NCBI RefSeq assembly: GCF_003095375.1
Contig: NZ_QEHR01000003.1
Location: 248,001-312,000, forward strand
From: Marixanthomonas spongiae
Lineage (GTDB): Bacteria > Bacteroidota > Bacteroidia > Flavobacteriales > Flavobacteriaceae
DNA: 64,000 nucleotides
Reading direction: 5' to 3'
In this document: in pieces, positions 8,231 to 16,970 of the stretch
Layout: the number at the start of each line of letters is the position of its first letter
Numbering within the stretch: the stretch's first letter is position 1
Position numbers and translations under genes: made by a program
Notes under the pieces: generated by a model
Seen by the model: only the letters and a program-made list of their open reading frames with translations
The model's database searches: none
Told to the model about the DNA's origin: nothing

Positions 8231-9925
8231 ATGTGTGGAATTGTATGTGCTTTTAAACTAAAAGAACCAGCTGAAGCCTTGCGCTTACAGCTATTGTCAA
8301 TGAGTAAATGTATTCGTCACCGCGGGCCGGACTGGAGCGGGATTTTCGACAATGACAAAGCCATTATGGCGCATGAGCGCTTGGCCATTGTGGACCCAAC
8401 TTCGGGAAAACAGCCGCTTTTCAGCAAAGACAACAAATTGGTATTGGCCGCCAATGGCGAAATTTACAATCATCTGGAACTGCGCGAACAGCTTACTGAA
8501 AACTACGAGTTTCAAACAAAATCGGATTGTGAAGTCATCTTACCGCTTTTCAAGGAAAAAGGAAGTGGTTTTTTAGATGATTTAAACGGTATTTTCGGTT
8601 TTGCCATCTACGATGTAGAAGCAGATGAATATTTAATTGCCCGCGACCACATGGGCATTATTCCATTGTATATGGGCTGGGACCAAAACGGGACCTTTTA
8701 CGTGGCTTCCGAATTAAAAGCCTTAGAAGGCATCTGTACCAAAATCGAACTTTTCCCTCCAGGACATTATCTGTACAGTAAGGAAGGCGAACTGACACGA
8801 TGGTACACCCGCGACTGGATGGAATACGATGCTGTAAAAGACAATGAAACCAACATTCAAGAACTACGAGAGGCCTTGGACGCTGCCGTTCACCGCCAAT
8901 TGATGAGCGATGTGCCTTATGGCGTGTTGCTTTCGGGCGGTTTGGACTCTTCCATCACTTCTGCTCTGGCAAAAAAATATGCCGATAAACGCATTGAAAC
9001 CGGCGATACCGAACATGCTTGGTACCCTAGGCTACATTCGTTTGCCATTGGGCTGGAAGGCAGCCCAGATTTGGCTGCTGCCAAAAAAGTAGCCGAGCAT
9101 TTAGATACCGTGCACCATGAAATCAAGTTTACCATCCAAGAAGGGATCGATGCCATTCGGGACGTCATTTACCATTTGGAAACATACGATATTACAACCA
9201 TTAGAGCATCAACGCCTATGTTTTTAATGGCAAGGGCCATAAAATCGTTGGGGATTAAAATGGTGTTGAGCGGTGAGGGCAGCGACGAGATATTTGGGGG
9301 CTACCTTTATTTTCACAAAGCGCCCAATGCTGAAGAATTTCATAAAGAAACCGTTAGAAAGCTCGATAAACTGCACCAATACGACTGTTTGCGGGCCAAC
9401 AAGAGCTTGGCTGCTTGGGGCATTGAAGGCAGGGTGCCCTTTTTGGACAAAGAATTTATGGATGTGGCGATGCGCTTAAACCCAAAAGATAAAATGATAA
9501 ATGGTGATTCTCTCGATGAGCGTTCGAAACGGGCTATGGAAAAATGGGTGCTGCGAAAAGCATTTGAAGACATGTTGCCCGAAAGCGTGGCGTGGCGCCA
9601 GAAAGAACAGTTCAGTGATGGTGTGGGCTACAGTTGGATCGACACCTTAAAGGAAATGGTTAACGAGCAAGTAAGCGACGATCAAATGGAGAACGCCCAT
9701 TATAAATTCCCCATCCAAACGCCCACCAGCAAAGAGGAATTTTATTACCGAACCATTTTTGCCGAGCATTTTCCCAGTGATACGGCGGCGTTGAGCGTGC
9801 CATCGGTCCCATCAGTGGCGTGCAGCAGTCCCGCGGCGTTAGAATGGGACGAGAGTTTTAAAAACATGAACGACCCCAGCGGACGGGCCGTTGCCAATGT
9901 GCATAGTGATGCGTATAGCAATTAA
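8231..9925 (+). CDS. asnB: Asparagine synthase (glutamine-hydrolysing)
   Basis: 564 residues. The protein begins MCGIVCAF, so Cys2 becomes the N-terminal nucleophile of a class-II glutaminase domain (about 2-190; RHRGPDWSG and NGEIYNH visible). The synthetase domain follows, with the ATP PP-loop SGGLDSS at about 234-240 and SGEGSDEIFGGY near 350. It makes asparagine from aspartate, glutamine and ATP in the cytosol. Length fits the AsnB family (about 550). The upstream region 7841-8230 contains the Asn-codon attenuator, so expression is probably induced when charged tRNA-Asn is low. A terminator follows at 9996, so the gene is a single transcription unit. Confidence 0.97.
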   Translation: MCGIVCAFKLKEPAEALRLQLLSMSKCIRHRGPDWSGIFDNDKAIMAHERLAIVDPTSGKQPLFSKDNKLVLAANGEIYNHLELREQLTENYEFQTKSDCEVILPLFKEKGSGFLDDLNGIFGFAIYDVEADEYLIARDHMGIIPLYMGWDQNGTFYVASELKALEGICTKIELFPPGHYLYSKEGELTRWYTRDWMEYDAVKDNETNIQELREALDAAVHRQLMSDVPYGVLLSGGLDSSITSALAKKYADKRIETGDTEHAWYPRLHSFAIGLEGSPDLAAAKKVAEHLDTVHHEIKFTIQEGIDAIRDVIYHLETYDITTIRASTPMFLMARAIKSLGIKMVLSGEGSDEIFGGYLYFHKAPNAEEFHKETVRKLDKLHQYDCLRANKSLAAWGIEGRVPFLDKEFMDVAMRLNPKDKMINGDSLDERSKRAMEKWVLRKAFEDMLPESVAWRQKEQFSDGVGYSWIDTLKEMVNEQVSDDQMENAHYKFPIQTPTSKEEFYYRTIFAEHFPSDTAALSVPSVPSVACSSPAALEWDESFKNMNDPSGRAVANVHSDAYSN

Positions 9926-9995
9926 CTCATCACTAATGCCTTATAATTTTAACAAATACCGTTTTGCTTGCTAATTTACAGTTAAACATTTTTTA

Positions 9996-10027
9996 AACAC
10001 CCCGATTGCACCGGGGTGTTTTTTTAT
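9996..10027 (+). terminator. Terminator after asnB
   Basis: AACACCCCG (9996-10004) pairs perfectly with CGGGGTGTT (10012-10020) around a 7-base loop and is followed by a run of T. It separates asnB from the DUF1704 gene. Confidence 0.85.
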
Positions 10028-10035
10028 CTTGAGGT

Positions 10036-11922
10036 ATGGAAGCATTTACTACCATTAAATTTCCATACAAAATGACAACCACAACCGAAACAACTAAAAC
10101 TACCTCTAAAATAAACAAGATTTTAAACGATCTTACTCCCGGCGAACGCACTGTTTGCCCATTACCGCATGACGGTTATTTATTTTTGGAGCACGATGTG
10201 CCTTCTTTGCTTATCTACAGAAAAAAACCAAATGACAAGGCCACATTGCGTTTGGCCCGGAGCGGAGCCTCTTATTTGATTATTGGGGAAGAGCATTTCG
10301 ACTTTTTCCAGGAATTTATTTCGGTGTTGACCGAAAAAATGGCGGCTAAATTCGGTTCTTTCATTTTATTGGAAATTTTCAGTGGGGAAACCAACAGCCA
10401 CGAATTTGTCATCCGTGGGCCTTCACACAAACTGCCGGTTTCCTTGGACGTTCTAAAAGATGAACTTTGCAAGATCCCCAGCCGAAAATACAATGTTCAG
10501 CTTACCGCACGTATCGAGCAGACCAAACAACGCCAACTGGAAGCCGTAACGCCGCTTTTCAGTATTAAAGACATCAAGGCCAAAGGTGGAACTTTGATTG
10601 GCCTTGAAGTGCCACCTGTTTACCGCGACGCGGACGATAATGTTTATCCGGTCTATTTCAGAAAATTTAGGGACAGTTTAATTGAAGCCATCCAAAAAGC
10701 CATTTTTGAATTTATACGGGTACAGACCACTTCAAAACTCACCAATTTTCATGCGCTGGGAAAACGTGATATTCATTCCGAAGTATTTAAAATAGATAAA
10801 CAGCTTACTGAAATTCAATTGAGCTATCAATTTTTATTGTTGATTGCCCCCGTGAACATCCAAGCACTTCGCAAACGTTTTTTTGAAACCAATTTTGAAG
10901 AAATAGGCGCCTACCATTACCGTTTGCTTCCGGTAGATCCGGATATTTTGAAACGCAAACTCTATAATTTAAGGATAGACGAAATAGACGACCCCGCCCT
11001 CTCCTACCTTTTTGACGAAAAACGAGAAGAAATAGACCAACAGCTTACCATGCTAAAAGAACGGGGTTCAAAAAACTTCTTTTACAGCAGCGTCCGTTTG
11101 TATAAAGGAATTGATCCAAATGTATTGACCGAGGCCAAACTGATACTTCAGAATATCGATGAAGACCATTCACAAGAAGAACGGCAAGACATCGATGCCA
11201 AGGCATTTGCAAAAATGGCCGAAAGGGAATTTGAATATTTTAAAAAGCAAAGCCCTGATTACAATGGAAACATCCACATTCGAGACGATGTGAACATTAT
11301 GATGGTCTCGCAAGGCGAACTGTACCTGCCCTCCGATTACACCATGACAAAAAATGGGGCAGCCGCTTTATTACAGCACGAAATAGGTACCCACGCCTTA
11401 ACATACTACAACGGCAGTCAACAATCGTTAAGCCAGATGGCAGCAGGTTTTGCCGATTATGATGCCCTGCAAGAAGGGATTGCCGTACTCTCAGAGTATT
11501 TAATTGGCGGACTTTCGGGAAACCGGCTTAGAATCTTGGCCGGGCGCGTGGTCGCAGGCGATGCGCTTTTGGATGGAGCCGATTTTAAGCAGGTGTTTAG
11601 CTTATTGCATACGCAATATGGATTTTCAAAAGAAAATGCTTTTAATATTACCTCTAGGATGTTTCAAGGTGGCGGCTTTTTAAAAGATATTATTTATCTC
11701 AAGGGGCTGGTAGAGCTGCGTGATTATTTAATAGATGATGGCGAACTGGAGCCGTTACTGGCGGGAAAATTCGCTTTAAAGCACGTAGAAGTCATCGAAG
11801 ATTTGACCGATAGGGGATTGTTGACCCCTCCAAAACTAAAACCAAGGTATCTCACATCTCCAGGTTTCAACAAAAAAATAGACCATATAAAACAAGGGTT
11901 GGCCCTTTCTAAAATGATATAA
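10036..11922 (+). CDS. DUF1704 / QEGLA-motif metallocarboxypeptidase-like protein
   Basis: 628 residues from ATG 10036; an ATG at 10072 (MTTTTETTKT) is an alternative start and may be the real one, because 10036 lies only a few bases after a TATCTTG promoter-like word. The catalytic core is clear: HEIGTH near residues 448-453 (HExxxH-type zinc ligands) and QEGIAVLSEYL near 477, the QEGLA motif. The family is annotated in bacteria as flavohemoglobin-expression-modulating QEGLA protein; its eukaryotic relatives (MATCAP) are tyrosine carboxypeptidases acting on tubulin. Here it is followed after 2 bases by an ATP-grasp ligase and then by an AstE/AspA-like deacylase. I infer removal of a C-terminal amino acid added by the ligase; the substrate is unknown. 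Confidence 0.88.
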   Translation: MEAFTTIKFPYKMTTTTETTKTTSKINKILNDLTPGERTVCPLPHDGYLFLEHDVPSLLIYRKKPNDKATLRLARSGASYLIIGEEHFDFFQEFISVLTEKMAAKFGSFILLEIFSGETNSHEFVIRGPSHKLPVSLDVLKDELCKIPSRKYNVQLTARIEQTKQRQLEAVTPLFSIKDIKAKGGTLIGLEVPPVYRDADDNVYPVYFRKFRDSLIEAIQKAIFEFIRVQTTSKLTNFHALGKRDIHSEVFKIDKQLTEIQLSYQFLLLIAPVNIQALRKRFFETNFEEIGAYHYRLLPVDPDILKRKLYNLRIDEIDDPALSYLFDEKREEIDQQLTMLKERGSKNFFYSSVRLYKGIDPNVLTEAKLILQNIDEDHSQEERQDIDAKAFAKMAEREFEYFKKQSPDYNGNIHIRDDVNIMMVSQGELYLPSDYTMTKNGAAALLQHEIGTHALTYYNGSQQSLSQMAAGFADYDALQEGIAVLSEYLIGGLSGNRLRILAGRVVAGDALLDGADFKQVFSLLHTQYGFSKENAFNITSRMFQGGGFLKDIIYLKGLVELRDYLIDDGELEPLLAGKFALKHVEVIEDLTDRGLLTPPKLKPRYLTSPGFNKKIDHIKQGLALSKMI

Positions 11923-11924
11923 AA

Positions 11925-12977
11925 ATGAAGATATGTTTTGTAATTAGCGATATAGAAACCGAAGCCATAGGCACCTCGGTAGTATTAATGAAACAAGCGC
12001 AGCAACGGGATCACGATCTTTATGTGATGAGCGTGGGCGATTTTATATTCCATCACGACAAACCCATTAGCCTGCGGTGCAAAAAAGTGCCCAAAACCCC
12101 AAAATCCCGAACGGTAACAAAGTTTTGGGAGCGCGTTCAAGATGAAGCCTTACCGTATGAAGTGATAAGCAGCTCGGATCTGGATGTACTCTTTCTTCGC
12201 AACAACCCCACAGAAGAAACCGATGATAGGCATTGGGCGGAACACAGCGGAATAGCCTTTGCCAGGATGATTCAACAGAGTGGCGTCTTGGTGTTAAACG
12301 ATGCTTTCGCCATGTCGCATGCCTTTATCGACAAACTCTATTTTGAAGAACTGCCTTCCACCATAAAGCCCAACAGTTTAATTACCCGTAGCAAAGAAGA
12401 TTTGTTGCAATTTTGGAAAGACAATGGAAAAAAAATGGTGTTGAAACCCTTGGAAGGTTCTGGTGGCCAAGATGTTTATTTAATTGACAAAGACAAAAAA
12501 AACCTCAACCAAATTATTGAAACCATTAGCGAAAAGGGCTACGTAATTGCCCAAGAGTTTCTGCCAGAAGTTTCAAAAGGCGATGTGCGGGTCATTTTAA
12601 TGAACGGGAAAATTTTGGAAGAAGATGGTGAAAAAGCCGTCATACGTAGGGTAAATAAGGATGATACCGAATTTAGGAGCAACCTTGCCTTGGGCGCCAA
12701 AGCCGAAAAAGCAAAATTGACCGACGCCATGCAGCGCATCGTTGACATTGCCGCCCCAAAATTGATACGCGACGGCCTGTTTTTCGTAGGGTTGGACATC
12801 GTGGAGGATAAGTTGATTGAGATAAACGTTTTAAGCCCCGGTGGACTGGATTATTGTGAAGATATTGGCCTGCCCAACTTTACCGAAACCACCATAAAAG
12901 CCATTGAACGCAAAATTGAATACCGCAAACTTTATAAAAACAGCCTTTCCAACAGGGTGTTGGCGACGATGGATTAA
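11925..12977 (+). CDS. ATP-grasp carboxylate-amine ligase, glutathione-synthetase-like
   Basis: 350 residues. The protein has the prokaryotic glutathione synthetase layout: an N-terminal MKICFVISDI strand with an FLRNNP loop, and an ATP-grasp core with KMVLKPLEGSGGQDVYLI (about 170-187), AQEFLPEVSKGDVRVILMNGKI (about 208-229) and the Mg-binding end FVGLDIVEDKLIEINVLSPGG (near 290-310). The chemistry is formation of an amide from a carboxyl-phosphate and an amine. No gamma-glutamylcysteine synthetase is in the window, so glutathione is not established as product. It starts 2 bases after the DUF1704 stop, which points to translational coupling and a joint pathway. The name gshB is possible but not assured. 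Confidence 0.85.
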   Translation: MKICFVISDIETEAIGTSVVLMKQAQQRDHDLYVMSVGDFIFHHDKPISLRCKKVPKTPKSRTVTKFWERVQDEALPYEVISSSDLDVLFLRNNPTEETDDRHWAEHSGIAFARMIQQSGVLVLNDAFAMSHAFIDKLYFEELPSTIKPNSLITRSKEDLLQFWKDNGKKMVLKPLEGSGGQDVYLIDKDKKNLNQIIETISEKGYVIAQEFLPEVSKGDVRVILMNGKILEEDGEKAVIRRVNKDDTEFRSNLALGAKAEKAKLTDAMQRIVDIAAPKLIRDGLFFVGLDIVEDKLIEINVLSPGGLDYCEDIGLPNFTETTIKAIERKIEYRKLYKNSLSNRVLATMD

Positions 12978-12995
12978 TTAGATGTGAGATATGAG

Positions 12996-13017
12996 ACCTG
13001 CCTGATGGCAAGCAGGT
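12996..13017. repeat. Short imperfect palindrome between genes
   Basis: ACCTGC (12996-13001) and GCAGGT (13012-13017) form an inverted repeat flanked on both sides by GTGAGA-like words (near 12984 and 13018). Similar palindromic inserts are common in flavobacterial intergenic DNA. It lies between the ATP-grasp and deacylase genes and may fold in the message; no function is evident. Confidence 0.4.
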
Positions 13018-13065
13018 GTGAGACAAAATTTATTAAATGCATTATAAACTGAAAAATTATTTATT

Positions 13066-13962
13066 TTGAAAAAAGACATCCCAAGGATAATAGGAACATA
13101 CAGCAGTGGCAAGAAAGAGGCTTTGCTATTTGTAACTGCAGGAATACATGGCAACGAGCCCAGTGGTATTATAGCACTGCAGAATGTGTTTGATGAACTT
13201 TCAAAATCCAAACCTGAGATGAAGGGAACCCTCGTTGGCGTTTCTGGCAATAAGAAAGCCCTCAATAAAGGAGTACGGTTTATCGATGAAGATTTAAACC
13301 GAACGTGGACCCAAAAAAACATAAAAGAACAGGTAACCGATACCCATGAAAAAAAGGAAATGTTCGAGATTATCAAGGTTTTAAAAGAATACCCAGCTTC
13401 GGAATTTAATAAACGCTATTTTTTGGACTGCCACACCACTTCATCAGATAGTTTGCCCTACGCTTCGGTACAGGATGTTCACGATAATGACCGTTGGGCG
13501 CACCGTTTCCCAACGTATATCATCCGTGGGTTCTCAGATATAGTCGATGGCACCACCGATGGCTATATGAGCCGACAGGGCTTAACCGGATTTGTACTGG
13601 AAGCCGGGCAGCACGACGATCCCAACTCTGTCATCTATCACGAAGGCACCATCTGGATTGCTTTACAAGAAGCGTGTGGTTTGGATCTAGAAACACTTTC
13701 TACATTTCCAAAATCAGTTACTTTTCTTCAGAAACAAAAGGCATACCAAAAAACCTTTGAAATTGAATACCGACACGGTCTGGACGATGACGACACCTTT
13801 AAAATGGAACCCGGCTATAAAAATTTCCAACCCATAGAAAAAGGGGAATTATTGGCACATCAAAATGGCAATCCCGTTAAAAGTGATTGGGATGCATATA
13901 TTTTTATGCCGCTGTACCAAAAGCAGGGAAATGATGGTTTTTTTGTAGTAAAAGAGGTTTAA
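13066..13962 (+). CDS. Succinylglutamate desuccinylase/aspartoacylase-family zinc hydrolase
   Basis: 298 residues. The only usable start in frame is TTG 13066, since a TAA lies seven codons upstream. Zinc and substrate motifs of the AstE/AspA (M14-like) family are visible: AGIHGNEPSG (His and Glu ligands, about residues 26-35), DEDLNRTW (about 74-81), and a third-ligand region DCHTTSSD (about 124-131); FVLEAGQHD near 180 holds the catalytic Glu region. The family cleaves N-acyl amino acids such as N-acetyl-aspartate. It is 88 bases downstream of the ATP-grasp gene and on the same strand, so it may belong to the same operon and hydrolyse the amide product. Cytosolic; substrate unknown. Confidence 0.85.
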   Translation: MKKDIPRIIGTYSSGKKEALLFVTAGIHGNEPSGIIALQNVFDELSKSKPEMKGTLVGVSGNKKALNKGVRFIDEDLNRTWTQKNIKEQVTDTHEKKEMFEIIKVLKEYPASEFNKRYFLDCHTTSSDSLPYASVQDVHDNDRWAHRFPTYIIRGFSDIVDGTTDGYMSRQGLTGFVLEAGQHDDPNSVIYHEGTIWIALQEACGLDLETLSTFPKSVTFLQKQKAYQKTFEIEYRHGLDDDDTFKMEPGYKNFQPIEKGELLAHQNGNPVKSDWDAYIFMPLYQKQGNDGFFVVKEV

Positions 13963-14069
13963 AACGCTCTTTGCTTGAGAAATTATAGATAATCCTTTGT
14001 AATGAGCACATAACCTTTATATTGCACTCTTCAGCTTTTTTCTGAATACTAACTTCAACACATTACAAA

Positions 14070-15041
14070 ATGGATTTTACAAACCCGTTGGTTTATGGAG
14101 TGCCGTGCTTTTTAGGCTTTATCGCCTTAGAACTATCGTACAGTAAGGTTTTTGACGATAAAGACCTCTACAACTGGAGGGATTTTATTTCAAGCTTGTC
14201 CCTTGGCGTTGGTTCAGCTATTTTGGGAGCATTGATCAAAACGGTTTCCATAATCCTTGTTTTTAACTTTGCGTACGATTTATTCAACCCAGTGGTCGAT
14301 GGCGTCCGCACCAACATCATGGGCTGGGAATCGTTTAGTTATGCTTGGTACGTTTGGATTATCTGCATGCTGTTGGACGATTTCACCTACTATTGGTTTC
14401 ATAGGCAAAACCACATGGTTCGCTTTTTATGGGCCGCGCATATTGTGCACCACTCTTCCGATAATTTTAATTTGGGGACCGCAGTTAGAAACGGTTGGTT
14501 TACTATATTGTACAAACCGTTTTTCTATGTTTGGATCGTCATCATCGGCTTTCCTCCGGAAATGTTAGTGGTTTGTTTGGGAATCGAGGCATTATGGCAA
14601 TTTCAGCTGCATACCAAGTACATTAAAAAATTGGGAGTTTTTGAAAAATTCGTCAATACCCATACTATGCACCAAGTACATCACGCTTGCAACATAGAAT
14701 ATATGGATAAAAACCACGGGGGCATTTTAAATGTTTTTGACAGGATTTTCGGCACTTGGAAAGAATTGGACGATGATGTTGATATTCAGTACGGTGTTTC
14801 TACTCCTCCAAATTCCTATAATCTTTACGTGATTTTAATGCACGAATACCAAAACATTTGGCAGGATATGAAAAAGTCCAGCAATTGGTATCACAAATTC
14901 ATGTACACTTTTGGCCCTCCCGGTTGGAGCCATGACGGAAGTACCTTGACCGTAAAGCAAATTCGTAAAGAAATGGCTGAGGAAAAGCTGGAAGCGGAAA
15001 TTAAAGAAGCGGAAAAGGAAAAAGAGTTACGGGTTGCCTAA
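14070..15041 (+). CDS. Sterol desaturase / fatty-acid hydroxylase-superfamily membrane protein
   Basis: 323 residues with four or five hydrophobic segments. The di-iron histidine clusters of the superfamily are present: HRQNH (about 113-117), HIVHH (about 126-130), and HTMHQVHH (about 197-204). These enzymes oxidise lipids (hydroxylation, desaturation or ether cleavage) at the inner membrane. A Lys/Glu-rich coil (about 300-323) ends the protein. The gene stops four bases before a leftover of the menB 3' end. The lipid substrate cannot be inferred; flavobacteria also have carotenoid hydroxylases in this superfamily, but those are shorter. Confidence 0.88.
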   Translation: MDFTNPLVYGVPCFLGFIALELSYSKVFDDKDLYNWRDFISSLSLGVGSAILGALIKTVSIILVFNFAYDLFNPVVDGVRTNIMGWESFSYAWYVWIICMLLDDFTYYWFHRQNHMVRFLWAAHIVHHSSDNFNLGTAVRNGWFTILYKPFFYVWIVIIGFPPEMLVVCLGIEALWQFQLHTKYIKKLGVFEKFVNTHTMHQVHHACNIEYMDKNHGGILNVFDRIFGTWKELDDDVDIQYGVSTPPNSYNLYVILMHEYQNIWQDMKKSSNWYHKFMYTFGPPGWSHDGSTLTVKQIRKEMAEEKLEAEIKEAEKEKELRVA

Positions 15042-15044
15042 CTT

Positions 15045-15167
15045 TTAAGGCAACCATTTTTTATCAAAATTAGGCTTGCGTTTTTCTAAAAAAGCATCAC
15101 GGCCTTCTTTTGCTTCTTCTGTCATATACGCTAAACGTGTGGCTTCTCCAGCAAAAACCTGTAAGCC
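15045..15167 (-). pseudogene. menB 3'-end remnant (last about 40 codons)
   Basis: Read on the - strand, 41 codons including the stop encode [18 protein letters not shown] and the rest of the MenB C-terminus, matching the intact menB (18560-18682) at all positions but the first two. The DNA differs at 17 of 123 positions by hand count, almost all silent, so it is not a recent copy. The 29 bases at 15049-15077 and 18564-18592 are identical. There is no start or upstream half. It looks like the displaced end of menB left by the event that brought in the block at 15.1-18.5 kb. Confidence 0.85.
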
Positions 15168-15230
15168 AAAGAATACACCCTTTAAGATTTCATTTTTTTT
15201 TCAATTTAAGTAAGATCAATCCATACATAA

Positions 15231-15250
15231 AATACCTAGCACTAGGTATT
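15231..15250 (+). promoter_or_regulatory. 20-bp perfect dyad, candidate LuxR-type operator
   Basis: AATACCTAGCACTAGGTATT has 9-bp perfect arms around a 2-base centre. Its centre (15240.5) is 38.5 bases before the end of the -7 box at 15272-15279, about -43 from the expected transcription start, the usual place for a LuxR-family activator site. A PAS-LuxR regulator is encoded at 17768-18502 in the same block. Confidence 0.55.
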
Positions 15251-15271
15251 GTTTTGATTTTCAATTTGCTA

Positions 15272-15279
15272 TAGATTTG
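15272..15279 (+). promoter_or_regulatory. -7 promoter element for the lipoprotein gene
   Basis: TAGATTTG matches TAnnTTTG exactly, 17 bases before the ATG at 15297. No well-spaced -33 TTG is seen, in keeping with an activator-dependent promoter served by the dyad at 15231-15250. Confidence 0.55.
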
Positions 15280-15296
15280 ATTTCAAACTAATCATT

Positions 15297-16970
15297 ATGA
15301 GAAAGTTATTTTTGCTTCTAGCCTTCTTTTCAATAATTGGATGCTCTGAAGATGATACAATTCAAGATGAAACCAATGAAGAAGTATCAATCGATACAAA
15401 AATGGTAACAATAAATATCATTCTTCCGCAAAACTCTACCTTGAACACAGACAATCTAATTTTATCCTCTCTTTTTACTGAAAGTGAATCCATAACAGAC
15501 GGAAAAGGTGAAGTAGAAGTTTTCGTCAATGATGGCATGGAAATAGTTCTGGTGACTGATAATGAAGATAACTTGATCATGATGCGCTATATAAATCCTG
15601 CAGAAGGTGATGAATTTACAATAGATTCTAAAACAACTGCGCAGACAGTAGCTATGTTTCATCCCTGGTCCATGCATTTATCGGCTCAAGCAAAACAGGA
15701 GGCTTTTGAAGAAATCGCTATGATGCCAGGTTTTGAAGCTTATCATAATATAATTATAAGCTATATAAACAACTACCAAGAAACAAATATTCTAGAAAAT
15801 AATGAAGTATTAAGTGCAATCGACGATTTTCAAGGTACTATTCTGAATAGGGATTTAGAAATCAACAAACTTCCGCTTATATTTTCTGCGAACAGCGACA
15901 ATATTACGATTACAAACAAAAAAAGTAGTTTAGCATACAATTTAATAATCACGGATGAAAATATAGAGAATGTTGGTGACGCATATGTCTTGAACGGAAT
16001 TAACAAGGAACTAATATCTTGGAATACAACTCTTAGCCTTTTACAAGGTAATTTCGATATTTTCCAACCGACAGAGATTTCATTTCCTACACCCACCGCT
16101 ACACAGCAATATTCATTACGTGCTGACCCTTGGCAGGGAGATGCAGCTTGGATAAATGGAAATAATATTACGTCAAAGCTTATAGGTATTTTTTCAACAT
16201 CCTTAGCAGGGGTTTATAATTCCCTAGCTTGTGGGGCTGAAATTGGCAATTTATTCGTTGGATATGCTTCATTTATAATACAACAACTCAATAATGGGGA
16301 TATAACCATAGGTGAAGCGCTCACCCAAATATTTACTTTGATGTTCGATAATAGCCAAAATTTATATAAGATCGTTACAGAATGTTCTAATCTAAACACA
16401 ACCTCTGCTGCTTTCAAAAAAATGGTCAAGAAACTCTCGATTATTGGCAATCTTGAAAATGGAGCAGTACTTTTTTTCTATATGTTTGATTTGACTTTAT
16501 ATGATACCGAAATTGATTTTTGTTTTGAAAAAACCAATGAAGGCGTAGAAGAATGTACTATCGATCTTACTGGTATATGGAAAATGACCTATACGACCTC
16601 AAATTGCACACTTGCAAGCCCTGGGGAATATATATTATTCGAGTTTAGTAATGGAAATAAATTTACAGTTTTAGACGATACTGTTGAATTTAATATTCCG
16701 AAGGCAACATACAGTATTGAATTTAATGGTTTGGAGCTTTCTATTGATATGCAAGCCAGTGAGACCAATACTTGGTTCTGTAGTGATCCAATGGAAAAAG
16801 TTTCCACTCTTTTAAATGAAACCCTATCCCTATCTCTTAACTTTGATGAAGCAAAAAATCGCTTCGAAGGTAGTTATAATTTTAATTTCATAGAAACCTC
16901 AAATCCTAATTGTGAGGAAATAAACCAAGCCATTTACTGTAGTGGTTCAGCTGTTATGGTCAGAGAATAA
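15297..16970 (+). CDS. Large lipoprotein of unknown function
   Basis: 557 residues. The N-terminus has a lipoprotein signal with Cys16 in the lipobox (FSIIGC), followed by an acidic linker (SEDDTIQDETNEE). No known catalytic motif is seen. Residues of about 55-110 look like a beta-sandwich; the middle holds hydrophobic helices (GNLFVGYASFIIQQL; LFFYMFDLTLY); the C-terminal 120 residues begin CTIDLTGIWKMTYTTSNC and have paired cysteines and beta strands like lipocalin-like domains of Bacteroidota lipoproteins. The base composition is visibly more AT-rich than menB and the genes to the left. The 3' end overlaps the convergent hydrolase gene by 24 bases. Likely attached to the outer membrane or cell surface. 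Confidence 0.75.
   Translation: MRKLFLLLAFFSIIGCSEDDTIQDETNEEVSIDTKMVTINIILPQNSTLNTDNLILSSLFTESESITDGKGEVEVFVNDGMEIVLVTDNEDNLIMMRYINPAEGDEFTIDSKTTAQTVAMFHPWSMHLSAQAKQEAFEEIAMMPGFEAYHNIIISYINNYQETNILENNEVLSAIDDFQGTILNRDLEINKLPLIFSANSDNITITNKKSSLAYNLIITDENIENVGDAYVLNGINKELISWNTTLSLLQGNFDIFQPTEISFPTPTATQQYSLRADPWQGDAAWINGNNITSKLIGIFSTSLAGVYNSLACGAEIGNLFVGYASFIIQQLNNGDITIGEALTQIFTLMFDNSQNLYKIVTECSNLNTTSAAFKKMVKKLSIIGNLENGAVLFFYMFDLTLYDTEIDFCFEKTNEGVEECTIDLTGIWKMTYTTSNCTLASPGEYILFEFSNGNKFTVLDDTVEFNIPKATYSIEFNGLELSIDMQASETNTWFCSDPMEKVSTLLNETLSLSLNFDEAKNRFEGSYNFNFIETSNPNCEEINQAIYCSGSAVMVRE

Noticed and set aside
11925-12977. Firm naming of the ATP-grasp gene as gshB
   Set aside because: No gshA is nearby and the operon partners suggest another substrate; the fold alone does not define the product.
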